Source of the DNA: Betaproteobacteria bacterium
GTDB taxonomy: Bacteria > Pseudomonadota > Gammaproteobacteria > Burkholderiales > SG8-41
Reading direction: 5' to 3'
Assembly (NCBI GenBank): GCA_029863175.1
Contig: JAOTVX010000001.1
Span: 109,515 to 173,514, forward strand
DNA: 64,000 nucleotides
The notes below the pieces were generated by a model that saw only the letters and a program-made list of their open reading frames with translations, was not told where the DNA came from and did no database searches. Positions 28,898 through 36,413 of this stretch are shown piece after piece; position 1 is the first letter of the stretch; every line of letters begins with the position of its first letter. The translations under genes were made by a program, and so were the position numbers.

Positions 28898-30109
28898 ATG
28901 CAGTACGCACACGATTTTCGCGCAGTCGGGTATCCCTTCCGGCTCTATAGCGGCAAGAATGCGCTCGACAAGCTGCCCGACGAGATTGCGCGTCATCGCG
29001 CCAGCCGCGCGTTTATCGTCTGCGGCCGCACCGTTTCGCGCCAGACGCCGCTGATCCGCCAGATGAGCGCCCTGCTCGGCGACAAGCTTGCCGGCTCGTA
29101 CGATGAAATCGACAAGGACACGACGCTGTCATCGGTGCTCCGCGCTACCGACGCCGCACGCGCCGCGCAGGCGGATCTCATCATCGGCGTGGGGGCGGGC
29201 AGCGTGATCCAGGGTGCCCGGGTGGTCACCATACTGCTTGCCGAAAAGCGTCCGCTCGAGGAGCTGATAACGAAGTACCCGGAGCACGGCCCGGCAATCA
29301 GCGCGCGGCTCATGGCGCCGAAACTGCCGATCATCAACGTGCTCACGGCCCCGACTACAGCGCAGAATCGGGCCGGCTCGCGGATCAAGGACGACGCCAC
29401 GGGGCGCGGCATGGAATTTTTCGATCCGAAGACCCGCCCAGGCGCGATCTTCTGGGATGCGGATGCGCTCTCGACGGCGCCGGCGAGCCTCATCCGCACG
29501 GGCGCAGCGACCACTTACTGCCGCTGCGTAATGAACCTCGGCGGCCTGGCGGTCAATCCTCTGGTGGAAGGAAATCGGCTGCAGGCGTTTCGCCTCGCTG
29601 CCGGCGCACTGCCGCGCATTGGCGACAAGGCTGATCCGGGGCCGCGGCTCGAGCTCTGCGCGGCGACACTGCTCCAGAACCGCGAGGCCGATGACGGCGG
29701 CACGCAATTCGAGCGCCACTGGGCGGGGCGCGTGATCTATGCGTTCTCGACCGCGCTGTTCAGCGTGTTTCCTCACGTCGGGCAAGGAGAGGGAACGAGC
29801 GCTGTCACCGGGACCGTCCTGCGCCAGCTCGGCACGCGGGATCCGGAAGCCATGGTGCGAATGGGCAAGGCCCTCGACGTGTGGCGCGACGGCATGCCGG
29901 TCGAGGAGGCGCCGCTGCGCGTTGCCGATGCGCTCGAGGAAGTGCTCTGCTCCCTTGGGATGCCCACCCGGCTCTCGGCACTCGGCATCGAGCGCGAGGG
30001 GCTGCTCCGCGTCATCGAGCACTCGCTGCGGAACTTCAACGCCGATCCCAAGCGGGAGTTCGCGCGGGAGCGCGAGCTTCTCACGCGCGTGCTGGAGGCG
30101 GCCTGGTAA
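28898..30109 (+). CDS. Iron-containing alcohol dehydrogenase-fold protein lacking usual metal ligands
   Basis: 403 residues, Fe-ADH fold. The NAD half has YPFRLYSGKNALDKLPDEIA, LIIGVGAGSVIQGARVV and NVLTAPTTAQNRAGSRIKDD. In the metal half the family's helix with an Asp-x3-His pair is replaced by AATTYCRCVMNLGGLAVNPL, with no matching Asp/His. Only one candidate His is visible, in FSVFPHVGQGEG. It could use no metal or a different site. An upstream GTG codon adjoins the ATG. The neighbours are CoA ligase and thioesterase genes. Function is unknown. Confidence 0.75.
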   Translation: MQYAHDFRAVGYPFRLYSGKNALDKLPDEIARHRASRAFIVCGRTVSRQTPLIRQMSALLGDKLAGSYDEIDKDTTLSSVLRATDAARAAQADLIIGVGAGSVIQGARVVTILLAEKRPLEELITKYPEHGPAISARLMAPKLPIINVLTAPTTAQNRAGSRIKDDATGRGMEFFDPKTRPGAIFWDADALSTAPASLIRTGAATTYCRCVMNLGGLAVNPLVEGNRLQAFRLAAGALPRIGDKADPGPRLELCAATLLQNREADDGGTQFERHWAGRVIYAFSTALFSVFPHVGQGEGTSAVTGTVLRQLGTRDPEAMVRMGKALDVWRDGMPVEEAPLRVADALEEVLCSLGMPTRLSALGIEREGLLRVIEHSLRNFNADPKREFARERELLTRVLEAAW

Positions 30110-30161
30110 CAGCCGCGAGCGCGCCGTTTTTCACGGCACGCTTCAGATGGCCGCTTCGGCG

Positions 30162-30187
30162 TTACACGTTCTTACACTTCCTTACGC
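30162..30187. promoter_or_regulatory. Triple direct repeat, candidate response-regulator box
   Basis: TTACAC (30162), TTACAC (30172) and TTACGC (30182) are spaced exactly 10 bases apart. On the other strand this reads GTAA-type half-sites one helical turn apart, the pattern bound by OmpR/CpxR-type regulators. It lies about 80 bases before the small exported-protein gene. Confidence 0.45.
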
Positions 30188-30268
30188 CTTAATCATTCCT
30201 TTTCGGCGGCGCCTCGCTACGATCGAGTCGGCAATGTTGCCAACCGACCGATGGACGAGGAGACACCC

Positions 30269-30574
30269 ATGATGGACCCGACGAACTTGTTGATCGTGCT
30301 CATGTTGGGCGCGCTTCCGGCGACGGGGCCCGCTCATTCCGAAACTTTTTCCACTCCACGCATCGAGCACCGGCAGGAATGGCAGCAGCAGCGCATCAGC
30401 CACGGCGTTGCCTCGGGCGCGCTCACCAGAAGAGAAGCGGCGCGCCTGCAGCAAAAGCAGGCGCGCATCGAGCGAGCCGAGCACCGGGCACTGGGCGATG
30501 GCAAGTTGACCAGAAAGGAACGCGCCCGAATCGAGCACCGGCAGGACCAGGCGAGCAAGCACATTTATCGCTAA
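30269..30574 (+). CDS. Small exported basic helical protein
   Basis: 101 residues with a signal peptide (NLLIVLMLGALPATGPAHS). The mature part is helical and basic with two similar segments, RISHGVASGALTRREAARLQ and ERAEHRALGDGKLTRKERAR, an internal duplication. The ATG at 30269 has GAGGAG 6 bases upstream and is chosen over the one at 30251. The pattern resembles a widespread uncharacterised proteobacterial periplasmic family. The repeat box upstream hints at envelope-stress control. Confidence 0.75.
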   Translation: MMDPTNLLIVLMLGALPATGPAHSETFSTPRIEHRQEWQQQRISHGVASGALTRREAARLQQKQARIERAEHRALGDGKLTRKERARIEHRQDQASKHIYR

Positions 30575-30588
30575 AAGCACGACTGAGC

Positions 30589-30622
30589 AACGGCGGGAAA
30601 GTGATTGTCTCGCCGTTTGTTA
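30589..30622 (+). terminator. Intrinsic terminator after the small exported protein
   Basis: A 10-bp stem AACGGCGGGA/TCTCGCCGTT with one G-T wobble and a 9-base loop is followed by TTGTTAT, 15 bases after the stop codon. Confidence 0.55.
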
Positions 30623-30762
30623 TCGGCCGCGCCAAAGCGCAGCCGGATCCTCATCGCTATGGCGCTGAGTATTCACCGTTGGTTCTTACCAGGCTCTGAT
30701 TGGCGAGCTCTGCCTCATGTACAATGACCGGCGGTCAATACAGCCAGGCGCGTGAGGAGAGC

Positions 30763-31089
30763 GTGGACACGCTGCAAGTCGGGATGAGGCACACCGTGGA
30801 GTGGGAAGTCACGGAAAAACTTTGTACGAGCCGAGGCGAATACAAAGTTTTCTCCACGCCGTCGATGACGCAGTTCGTCGAGATGGCGTCCCAGAGCCTC
30901 GCCGCGCCGCATCTCAAGCCCGGCCAGGGGCAGGTCGGCATCTCGGTCAACATCCGGCATCTCGCGCCCACTCCGATCGGCAAGAACGTGCGGGCCGACG
31001 TGGAGCTGATCGGCATCGACCGGCGCAGGCTCGCCTTCAAGGTCAAGGTGTTCGACGACGTCGAACAGGTGGGCGAAGCCGAGCACTAG
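30763..31089 (+). CDS. FlK-like hot-dog thioesterase, 3' end cut off by an inserted element
   Basis: Single hot-dog domain resembling fluoroacetyl-CoA thioesterase FlK. It has TLQVGMRHTVEWEV, the nucleophile-region Thr and Glu in STPSMTQFVEMAS, and the catalytic His in SVNIRHLAPTPIG. It ends abruptly at VGEAEH with a TAG at the border of a MITE-like element. The expected continuation, RFVIDMDKYLERLRKKLEPK, is readable in one frame on the far side (31293-31358). About 22 residues are therefore lost; the core may still fold. The GTG start follows GAGGAGA; the ATG at 30724 is an alternative. Confidence 0.75.
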   Translation: MDTLQVGMRHTVEWEVTEKLCTSRGEYKVFSTPSMTQFVEMASQSLAAPHLKPGQGQVGISVNIRHLAPTPIGKNVRADVELIGIDRRRLAFKVKVFDDVEQVGEAEH

Positions 31090-31290
31090 CAGCCTGTCGG
31101 ACTCGACGGTCCACAGGCTGCTTAGGGCAAAACCGCCTGAGGATTTGGCATGAATCTGAACCAAATGACCTCCTCTTGCCCCGCTCCGTTGGAGTCGGAT
31201 CGAATTCATGTTCCTCTAAGTCTTTCTTGTCGTTGTAATGCCGGCGGTTTTGCCTCAGGAGTTTGTCAGACCAAAGTCCGACAAACTCCT
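31088..31290. mobile_element. MITE-like element inserted in the thioesterase gene
   Basis: About 200 bp with no gene. The ends are imperfect inverted repeats, AGCAGCCTGTCGGACT on the left and AGGAGTTTGTCGGACT read inward from the right, sharing TGTCGGACT. Each end folds locally: left CAGCCTGT/ACAGGCTG (31090-31120), right AGGAGTTTGTC/GACAAACTCCT (31257-31290). An inner inverted repeat GGCAAAACCGCC/GGCGGTTTTGCC (31126-31137, 31243-31254) links the halves. No clear target duplication is visible, so exact borders are uncertain by a few bases. Confidence 0.65.
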
Positions 31291-31292
31291 CG

Positions 31293-31358
31293 CGGTTCGT
31301 GATCGATATGGACAAGTACCTCGAGCGGTTAAGGAAGAAACTCGAACCGAAGAGATAG
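31293..31358 (+). pseudogene. Displaced 3' end of the thioesterase gene
   Basis: An open stretch reading RFVIDMDKYLERLRKKLEPK then Arg and a TAG stop. It has no start codon of its own and continues the hot-dog family C-terminus missing from the gene at 30763. The rest of the gap to the attC site (31359-31426) holds one CAAGACG-type repeat unit. Confidence 0.65.
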
Positions 31359-31426
31359 AGAGAGAAACAAGAAGTCTAATTGAACCGCCAAGACGCGAAG
31401 CACGCCAGGAATTCAAGAATTAAATG

Positions 31427-31501
31427 GCTTAACGCCCCCGATGAGGGGCTGCGGGGACCGCGCAGCGCGTCACGCAGTTCCTCTCGATCGGCATGTTAGG
31501 C
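31427..31501 (-). other. Integron-type attC recombination site 1
   Basis: Read on the minus strand, the 75-base site has R'' GCCTAAC, L'' CCGATCGAGAGG, a 28-base centre, L' CCCCTCATCGG, and R' GTTAAGC. The outer boxes fit RYYYAAC and GTTRRRY. L'' carries one extra unpaired base relative to L', the mark that sets attC orientation. It lies just downstream of the minus-strand cassette gene, as expected. Confidence 0.75.
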
Positions 31502-31528
31502 GGCGCTAAGGCCGTTATTCCAGCGGCC

Positions 31529-31921
31529 TCAAGACGTAGCGGTCGAGCGAACCGAAGCCTTACTGGTACGCCAACTCCAGATGGCTGACGCAATTAAAGC
31601 CAGAAGTCCAAGGGTCTCGACGATCTTGTTGAAGAAGATGTACATGCTCCCGACGATAACAACCGCGCCGAGAACCGACAGAATCATTGGCCCAAGAACG
31701 TGATGTTTTCTATATCCCAGAAAAACGAAACCCAGCGTGAGCACCGCAAACAGGCTGACCACCGCTGCTTGAATGTGCGGGTTAATGGCGATGGTGATGC
31801 CAAAAACTGAAAGAACAGCGACGACTATAAACAGGCCATTACATGCAATGAACGCCAGAATAGCCGCGGCACCCGGCAGCCAACCCAGTTTTCCCGAGCC
31901 CTTTTGCGTGTCAGCGGCCAT
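31529..31921 (-). CDS. Integron-cassette membrane protein (MerC-like pattern, hedged)
   Basis: 130 residues with four hydrophobic segments (AAAILAFIACNGLFIVVAVL; IQAAVVSLFAVLTLGFVFLG; PMILSVLGAVVIVGSMYIFF; VETLGLLALIASAIWSW). The loop YRKHHVLGP and overall spacing recall MerC-domain proteins, but no paired cysteines are seen, so mercury transport is not supported. AGAGGTGA precedes the ATG. Base composition is visibly less GC-rich than its neighbours. It lies exactly between two attC sites in the same orientation, so it is best read as a mobile gene cassette. Confidence 0.7.
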   Translation of the reverse strand: MAADTQKGSGKLGWLPGAAAILAFIACNGLFIVVAVLSVFGITIAINPHIQAAVVSLFAVLTLGFVFLGYRKHHVLGPMILSVLGAVVIVGSMYIFFNKIVETLGLLALIASAIWSWRTSKASVRSTATS

Positions 31922-31959
31922 AGCTCACCTCTTTCACATTGCGAACTGTTTTGTCAAAA

Positions 31960-32019
31960 GCCTAACGTCATGTTGAGCGGCGCGCGCTTGTCGCGCGGCC
32001 GCTCGAACTAAAGTCAGCC
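31960..32019 (-). other. Integron-type attC recombination site 2
   Basis: On the minus strand: a weak R'' GGCTGAC, 5-base spacer, L'' TTCGAGCGG, a GC-rich centre, L' CCGCTCAA, and a perfect R' GTTAGGC. L'' again has one extra base (the C in TTCGAG). It has the same orientation as site 1. The stop codon of the upstream oxygenase gene falls inside it, and the last dozen codons of that gene are attC sequence. Confidence 0.7.
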
Positions 32020-33008
32020 GTGCTGTCAGCGAATTTGAGCGTCGCCCCACGCGCGAGAAGTCTCTGGGCCTGTGTCACCATGGCGTCTAGGATGCTCGCC
32101 GCACTCGGGCGGTCGTGGATGAGGCCGACGCATTCGCCGGCCCCCACCGCGACCATATCGAAATCTTGTCGCGACCTCGCTTCCGCGTAAGCTGCGGCGA
32201 CTGATCCGAACGCCGCGGTTGCGTCCGCTTCACGGTGCGCCCACTGCTCCGTCAGCTTGTTCTTGAGAACCCGGTACGAGAACTCTGCGGGCCACGAAAC
32301 GCCCCGCAGAGCGTCAATCGCCTTCGTACGCACCGTGTCGTCGCCAGTGGCGCGTGCCGCCCTGTCCGATGCGGCCACCGGGATAAGAGCTTCCTCGGAA
32401 GACAGGAATCTTGTGCCGACAACGACACCGTCAGCGCCCAGCATCAACGCCGCGGCAAGCCCTCGACCGTCCGCAATTCCCCCCGCTGCGAGGAGCAGTG
32501 TGGTTGGCGCTCTCCTGGCCAGATAGTCGGCCACCTCCGGCACGAACGGCAGGGTCGAGCGAAGGGCACCATGACCTCCGGCCTCTGCCCCCTGGGCAAC
32601 GATCGCGGCGGCGCCAGCCTCAATCGCTTGGTCCACATGTCGCAGCGATTGCACCTGGCAGATCAGCTTGGCGCTGCTCCGCAGGATCCGTTCAGCGAAC
32701 GGCCTCGGGTCACCGAAAGAGAGAAATACGCAATAGGGGGAATGGCTAAGCACCTCATCGAGCACGTGGGGAGCGCGTGCCAGCGCCCAGGTGATAAAGC
32801 CGACACCGAACTTCTGCCCCTGGACATGTGAGAGTTCCTGCGTGAGATCAGGTTCGCCGCCAAGGATACCGGCGTAACCTCCACCGACGATTCCGAGCCC
32901 ACCAGCACCAGACACAGCCGCCGCCAATCGGCCCCCGGTAATGAGTGCCATGGGGGCGCAAATGATTGGGTGCTGGATTCCGAAAGCATCAGTCAATCGC
33001 GTTCGCAT
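31968..33008 (-). CDS. Nitronate monooxygenase-family flavoprotein
   Basis: FMN-binding TIM-barrel of 346 residues (nitronate monooxygenase / enoyl reductase FabK-like family). It starts GIQHPIICAPMALITGG, with GAGGLGIVGGGYAG, then IVAQGAEAGGHGA (the region holding the catalytic His), LLAAGGIADGRGLAAALMLG and VVGTRFLSSEEALIPVAASD. The natural C-terminus is probably near TLKFADSTADF; the final SSSGRATSARRST comes from reading into attC site 2. It oxidises nitronates or a related substrate. Confidence 0.85.
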   Translation of the reverse strand: MRTRLTDAFGIQHPIICAPMALITGGRLAAAVSGAGGLGIVGGGYAGILGGEPDLTQELSHVQGQKFGVGFITWALARAPHVLDEVLSHSPYCVFLSFGDPRPFAERILRSSAKLICQVQSLRHVDQAIEAGAAAIVAQGAEAGGHGALRSTLPFVPEVADYLARRAPTTLLLAAGGIADGRGLAAALMLGADGVVVGTRFLSSEEALIPVAASDRAARATGDDTVRTKAIDALRGVSWPAEFSYRVLKNKLTEQWAHREADATAAFGSVAAAYAEARSRQDFDMVAVGAGECVGLIHDRPSAASILDAMVTQAQRLLARGATLKFADSTADFSSSGRATSARRST

Positions 33009-33029
33009 GTCGATTTCCTACATTAACTT

Positions 33030-33232
33030 CCGTGAATCGTGAGTCGTAAATCGACGATATCTTGGCGCGCTTGGCGTCTTGGCGGTTCAGTTCTGGTTCT
33101 TATCGGCGTGTATCGGCGTCCATCGGCGGCGAAAAAAACCGTAAATCGTGAATCGAATCTTTGTTCCTCCTCTGTGTTCTCTGTGCTCTCTGTGGCCAAT
33201 TGCTTTTGACTTTATCCGCGTTCATCTGCGGC
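33030..33232. repeat. Mosaic block of several short-period repeats
   Basis: In order: GTGAATC heptamers, CTTGGCG units ending in GGCGGTTCAG, TATCGGCGT units, GTGAATCG again, CTCTGTG units (CTGTGTTCTCTGTGCTCTC), and TTATCCGCGTTCATCTGCGG. The same order recurs downstream of the second hydrolase. No gene is present. Confidence 0.8.
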
Positions 33233-34114
33233 TCATTTCCGCTTTGCCATGGTGGACGGATTAAGCGACCGGGGATCGCGCGGCCGCCAACGCCCCGAGT
33301 CCACGAGGGACAGGAATTCATCCGTGATGCCGTGGAAGAGATCCGGCTCCTCGACGTTGACCGCGTGGCCAGTCGCGGGCACGACCGTCAGGCGTGCCGC
33401 GGGGCAGACGCGCTTGATGAAGATCGCGGGATCCAGGCAGTTGTTGTCCTCGTCACCCGTGATGATGTGGGTCGGCACCTTCATCCGCCGCAGTGACCGC
33501 TCCAGGCTGTAGAGCGTCGGGCGGCGCGCCTGGACACCGCGCAGGGTGTTCGCCGAGCCGAGCGCCGAGTGCGTGGCGAACATCATGCAGAATTCGCGGA
33601 AACTCCGCGGGTCCTTGTTCTGCAGCTGCACCCGGGCCGGCCCGATCTGGTAGACCTTGATGGCTTGTGGCGTGCCAAGCTCGTCGAAGCGACGCGCCAT
33701 CACCTCGGTGTCGCGCTGGAATTGGTGGCGTTTGTCCGGGTCTGATCCATAGCCGACGCCAATCGACGTGACTGAGCGCGCCATGTGGGGGTAGCGCAGC
33801 CCGAAGTGGAGCGCCGCAAAACCCCCCATCGAGCAGCCGATGACGTGCGCCTTGCGGATCTTCAGATGCCGCAGCACGTTGGCGATATCGTCGGTCGCGA
33901 TCGCCTGTGAGTATTGGGAACCCGCCTTCGGCACTTCCGAGGGCGGATAGCCGCGCGCGTTGAACACGATGCAGCGATAACGGCGGCTAAAGTAGCGGAT
34001 CTGCGGCTCCCAGCCGCGCATATCGTGGGCGAACTCGTGCACAAAGATGAGGGGTGTGCCGCGGCCCGCTTCTTCGTAGTAAAGCCTCACCCCGTTGGAA
34101 TCAGCAAAAGGCAT
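33233..34114 (-). CDS. Alpha/beta hydrolase (first of a tandem pair)
   Basis: Alpha/beta-hydrolase of 293 residues. The oxyanion region is PLIFVHEFAHDMRGWEPQI, the nucleophile elbow GCSMGGFAA (Ser), acid TGDEDNN, and catalytic His ATGHAVNVEEP. The MPFADSNG start matches its neighbour and is preferred to the adjacent GTG. It is closely similar along its length to the gene at 34322, including the last 14 residues. It probably hydrolyses an ester or C-C bond of a small substrate (MhpC/BphD-like superfamily); the substrate is unknown. Confidence 0.85.
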   Translation of the reverse strand: MPFADSNGVRLYYEEAGRGTPLIFVHEFAHDMRGWEPQIRYFSRRYRCIVFNARGYPPSEVPKAGSQYSQAIATDDIANVLRHLKIRKAHVIGCSMGGFAALHFGLRYPHMARSVTSIGVGYGSDPDKRHQFQRDTEVMARRFDELGTPQAIKVYQIGPARVQLQNKDPRSFREFCMMFATHSALGSANTLRGVQARRPTLYSLERSLRRMKVPTHIITGDEDNNCLDPAIFIKRVCPAARLTVVPATGHAVNVEEPDLFHGITDEFLSLVDSGRWRPRDPRSLNPSTMAKRK

Positions 34115-34130
34115 CACTTACTCCGTTATA

Positions 34131-34321
34131 GATGTGTGAGTCGTGAATCGTAAAAGGTGAATCGTGTTTCTCTCTTTTTGGCGCGCATGGCGCGCATGGC
34201 GCCGTGGCGGTTCAGTCCGGAAACTTATCGGCGTTCATCGGCGGCGAATCAGATCTGTTCGGGGTTCGAAGTTCTGGGTTCTCTATTTCTTTGTATGTAT
34301 TGATCCGCGTTTATCTGCGGC
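34131..34321. repeat. Mosaic short-period repeat block between the hydrolases
   Basis: GTGAATCG units, TGGCGCGCATGGCGCGCATG then GGCGGTTCAG, TATCGGCGTTCATCGGCGG, a GTTCGAAGTTCTGGGTTC stretch, and TGATCCGCGTTTATCTGCGG. Same families and nearly the same order as 33030-33232, so the flank was duplicated with the gene or re-formed independently. Confidence 0.8.
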
Positions 34322-35203
34322 TCAATTCCGCTTTGCCATGGTGGACGGATTAAGCGAACGCGGATCGCGCGGCCGCCAGCGCCCCGAGTCCACGAGCGCG
34401 AGGAACTCGTCGGTGATGCGGTTGAAGAAATCCGGCTCCTCGGCATTCACCACGTGACCGCTGGCAGAGACCACGGTGAGGCGCGCAGCAGGACACATGC
34501 GCTTGACAAAGAGGCCGGGGGCGAGCGCGCCTTCGTCTTCGTCGCCGACCACGATGTGAGTCGGTACGTTCATGCGGCGCAGCCCGGCCTCGAGCTGATA
34601 GATGCTGGGCCGCCGTGCCTGCAGCCCGCGCAGCGTATTGGCGTGGCCGGCAGCCGAGCCCTGCGCAAACTTCGTCCAGAAATCACGGTAGCCGCGCGGG
34701 TCCTTGTTCTGCATCTGCACCCGGTTGGGCGCGAGCTGGTAGACCTTCTTCGCCGCCAGAATGCCGCGCTCTTCGAACAACCGCGCCATCGCTTCGTTGT
34801 TGCGCAGAAACTCCTTGCGCTTCGCGGGGTCGGAACCCGACCCGGCGCCGACCGCGGTGAGCGAGAGCGCCATTTTCGGATAGCGTATGCCGAAATGCAG
34901 CGTTGCCGCCGCGCCCATGGAGCAGCCGATGATGTGGGCCTTGCGCACGCCCAGGTGTCGCATCACGTTGGCGATGTCGCCGGTTGCGATGTTCTGGGAA
35001 TAGCCGGCGGGCGTCCGCGGCACGTTTGAGGGCGGGTAGCCGCGCGCGTTGTAGGCGATGCAGCGGTAGCGCCGGCTGAAGTGCCGCAGTTGCGGCTCCC
35101 AGCTGCGCATGTCGCCGGAAAATTCGTGCACGAACACGATCGGCGTGCCGCGTCCCGCTTCTTCGTAGTAAAGCTTTACGCCATTGGAATCAGCATAGGG
35201 CAT
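34322..35203 (-). CDS. Alpha/beta hydrolase (second of a tandem pair)
   Basis: 293-residue paralogue of the gene at 33233. Motifs are IVFVHEFSGDMRSWEPQL, nucleophile GCSMGAAAT, acid VGDEDEG, and His ASGHVVNAEEP. The shared tail is SGRWRPRDPRSLNPSTMAKR. The two differ mainly in the cap region (residues about 130-200), which usually sets substrate choice, so they may act on related but different compounds. Confidence 0.85.
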   Translation of the reverse strand: MPYADSNGVKLYYEEAGRGTPIVFVHEFSGDMRSWEPQLRHFSRRYRCIAYNARGYPPSNVPRTPAGYSQNIATGDIANVMRHLGVRKAHIIGCSMGAAATLHFGIRYPKMALSLTAVGAGSGSDPAKRKEFLRNNEAMARLFEERGILAAKKVYQLAPNRVQMQNKDPRGYRDFWTKFAQGSAAGHANTLRGLQARRPSIYQLEAGLRRMNVPTHIVVGDEDEGALAPGLFVKRMCPAARLTVVSASGHVVNAEEPDFFNRITDEFLALVDSGRWRPRDPRSLNPSTMAKRN

Positions 35204-35221
35204 CGTTCTCTTCCTTCAAAA

Positions 35222-35351
35222 GCGTGAATCGTGAATGGTGAATCGTCTTTCCTTCATCTTGGCGTGCTTGGCGTTATGGCGGTTCAGTTTAATCCAGGTT
35301 CTCTCGGCGTCTCGGCGGTTCCCCCGTTGAATAATCTGTGTGTATCTGTGG
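35222..35351. repeat. Mosaic short-period repeat block
   Basis: GTGAATCGTGAATGGTGAATCG, then CTTGGCGTGCTTGGCG units ending in GGCGGTTCAG, a CTCGGCGTCTCGGCGG stretch, and AATCTGTGTGTATCTGTGGC running up to the EamA stop codon. Confidence 0.75.
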
Positions 35352-36284
35352 CTAAATCGTATCAGACCTTTCCGGCGCGCTTGGCGCCAGCTCGGCGCGG
35401 TGGGTGATGAAAATACCGACGAGAACCACGATGCCCCCGATGATCCCGGTTGCGCCCAGCGTCTCGCCCAGCAGAATCCAGGCGAACACCGCGGCCATGA
35501 CCGGCTGAAAAAGCAGGCCGACGGAAGAAAACGTCGCCGGCAGGTGCGCCATCGCGTACGCGATCAAGCTCTGGCCCGCTACCTGCGCGATGATAGCCAG
35601 CGCGAGCAGCTTGACCCATCCCATCGCAGTAAACGGCAGGATCTGCTCGCCCGAGGCGAGCGCAACCGGCAGCAGCAGCACCGCCATCACCGTGCAGCTC
35701 CAGGCCATGATACTCGAGGTCGGGACGCGAGCGCGCAGGCGCGTGACCGCGAGCTGGTAGGCCGCGTAGAACATGGCGGTCACCACGCCGAGCAGATCGC
35801 CAAGCACCGCCAAGCCGCCGACGCGGAAATCCGTCCCGAGCAACGTCGCAGTACCTGTCAGCGCGGTAACGAGGCCCAGCGCGAATAGTCCGGATGGGCG
35901 CCTCGCAAACAGGAGCCACGTCGCAAGCGTTACGAAGATCGGAGCGAGATTTGCGAGGAGTGTTGCGTTCGCGACCGAGGTGAGCACGATCGACCAGTGC
36001 CAGAACGCAAGGTCTCCGGCAAAAAAGAAGCCCGCAGCGATGATGAGCCCGCGATGAGCGACGAAAGCGGACCACAGCGCTCCGCGTTGCTCGATGATCG
36101 CCCAAGCCCAGAGGAACGGGAGCGCGAGCGAAACGCGCCAGAAGGCAGTGGCGACAGGCCCGGCCTCGCTGACCTTGACGAACAGCGCTGACGTGGCAAT
36201 AGCGAGCGCACCGGCGAGCAGCGCGGCGACCGCCACGCCACGCCGGCGATCGTGACGTCGCGACAACACCGCGCCGTCAGCCAT
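35352..36284 (-). CDS. EamA/DMT-family transporter
   Basis: 310 residues with about ten hydrophobic helices in two repeated EamA halves (first LLAGALAIATSALFVKVSEA; second MFYAAYQLAVTRLRARVPTS and LLFQPVMAAVFAWILLGETL). Drug/metabolite exporter superfamily in the inner membrane, usually exporting amino acids or other metabolites. The stop falls inside a short-period repeat block. The substrate is unknown. Confidence 0.85.
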   Translation of the reverse strand: MADGAVLSRRHDRRRGVAVAALLAGALAIATSALFVKVSEAGPVATAFWRVSLALPFLWAWAIIEQRGALWSAFVAHRGLIIAAGFFFAGDLAFWHWSIVLTSVANATLLANLAPIFVTLATWLLFARRPSGLFALGLVTALTGTATLLGTDFRVGGLAVLGDLLGVVTAMFYAAYQLAVTRLRARVPTSSIMAWSCTVMAVLLLPVALASGEQILPFTAMGWVKLLALAIIAQVAGQSLIAYAMAHLPATFSSVGLLFQPVMAAVFAWILLGETLGATGIIGGIVVLVGIFITHRAELAPSAPERSDTI

Positions 36285-36378
36285 CTAAAAGCACGCCGGT
36301 TAGAGCGCAAACCACTGGCACAGCTTGATATCCGGGCAACTGACGACCGGGATGGGTCGATGCCTTAATCTTCCCATT

Positions 36379-36413
36379 AAATTTTCCGGATGGCGTCAGC
36401 GTCCGGAAAATTT
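36379..36413. repeat. Perfect 12-bp inverted repeat over the enoyl-CoA hydratase stop
   Basis: AAATTTTCCGGA and TCCGGAAAATTT flank an 11-base centre. The coding arm encodes the family-typical C-terminus KFSG; the other arm lies just past the stop codon (36396-36398). There is no T run. Confidence 0.8.

Noticed and set aside
31529..31921. Calling the cassette protein a mercury transporter
   Set aside because: Overall helix spacing recalls MerC, but there are no paired cysteines for mercury binding.
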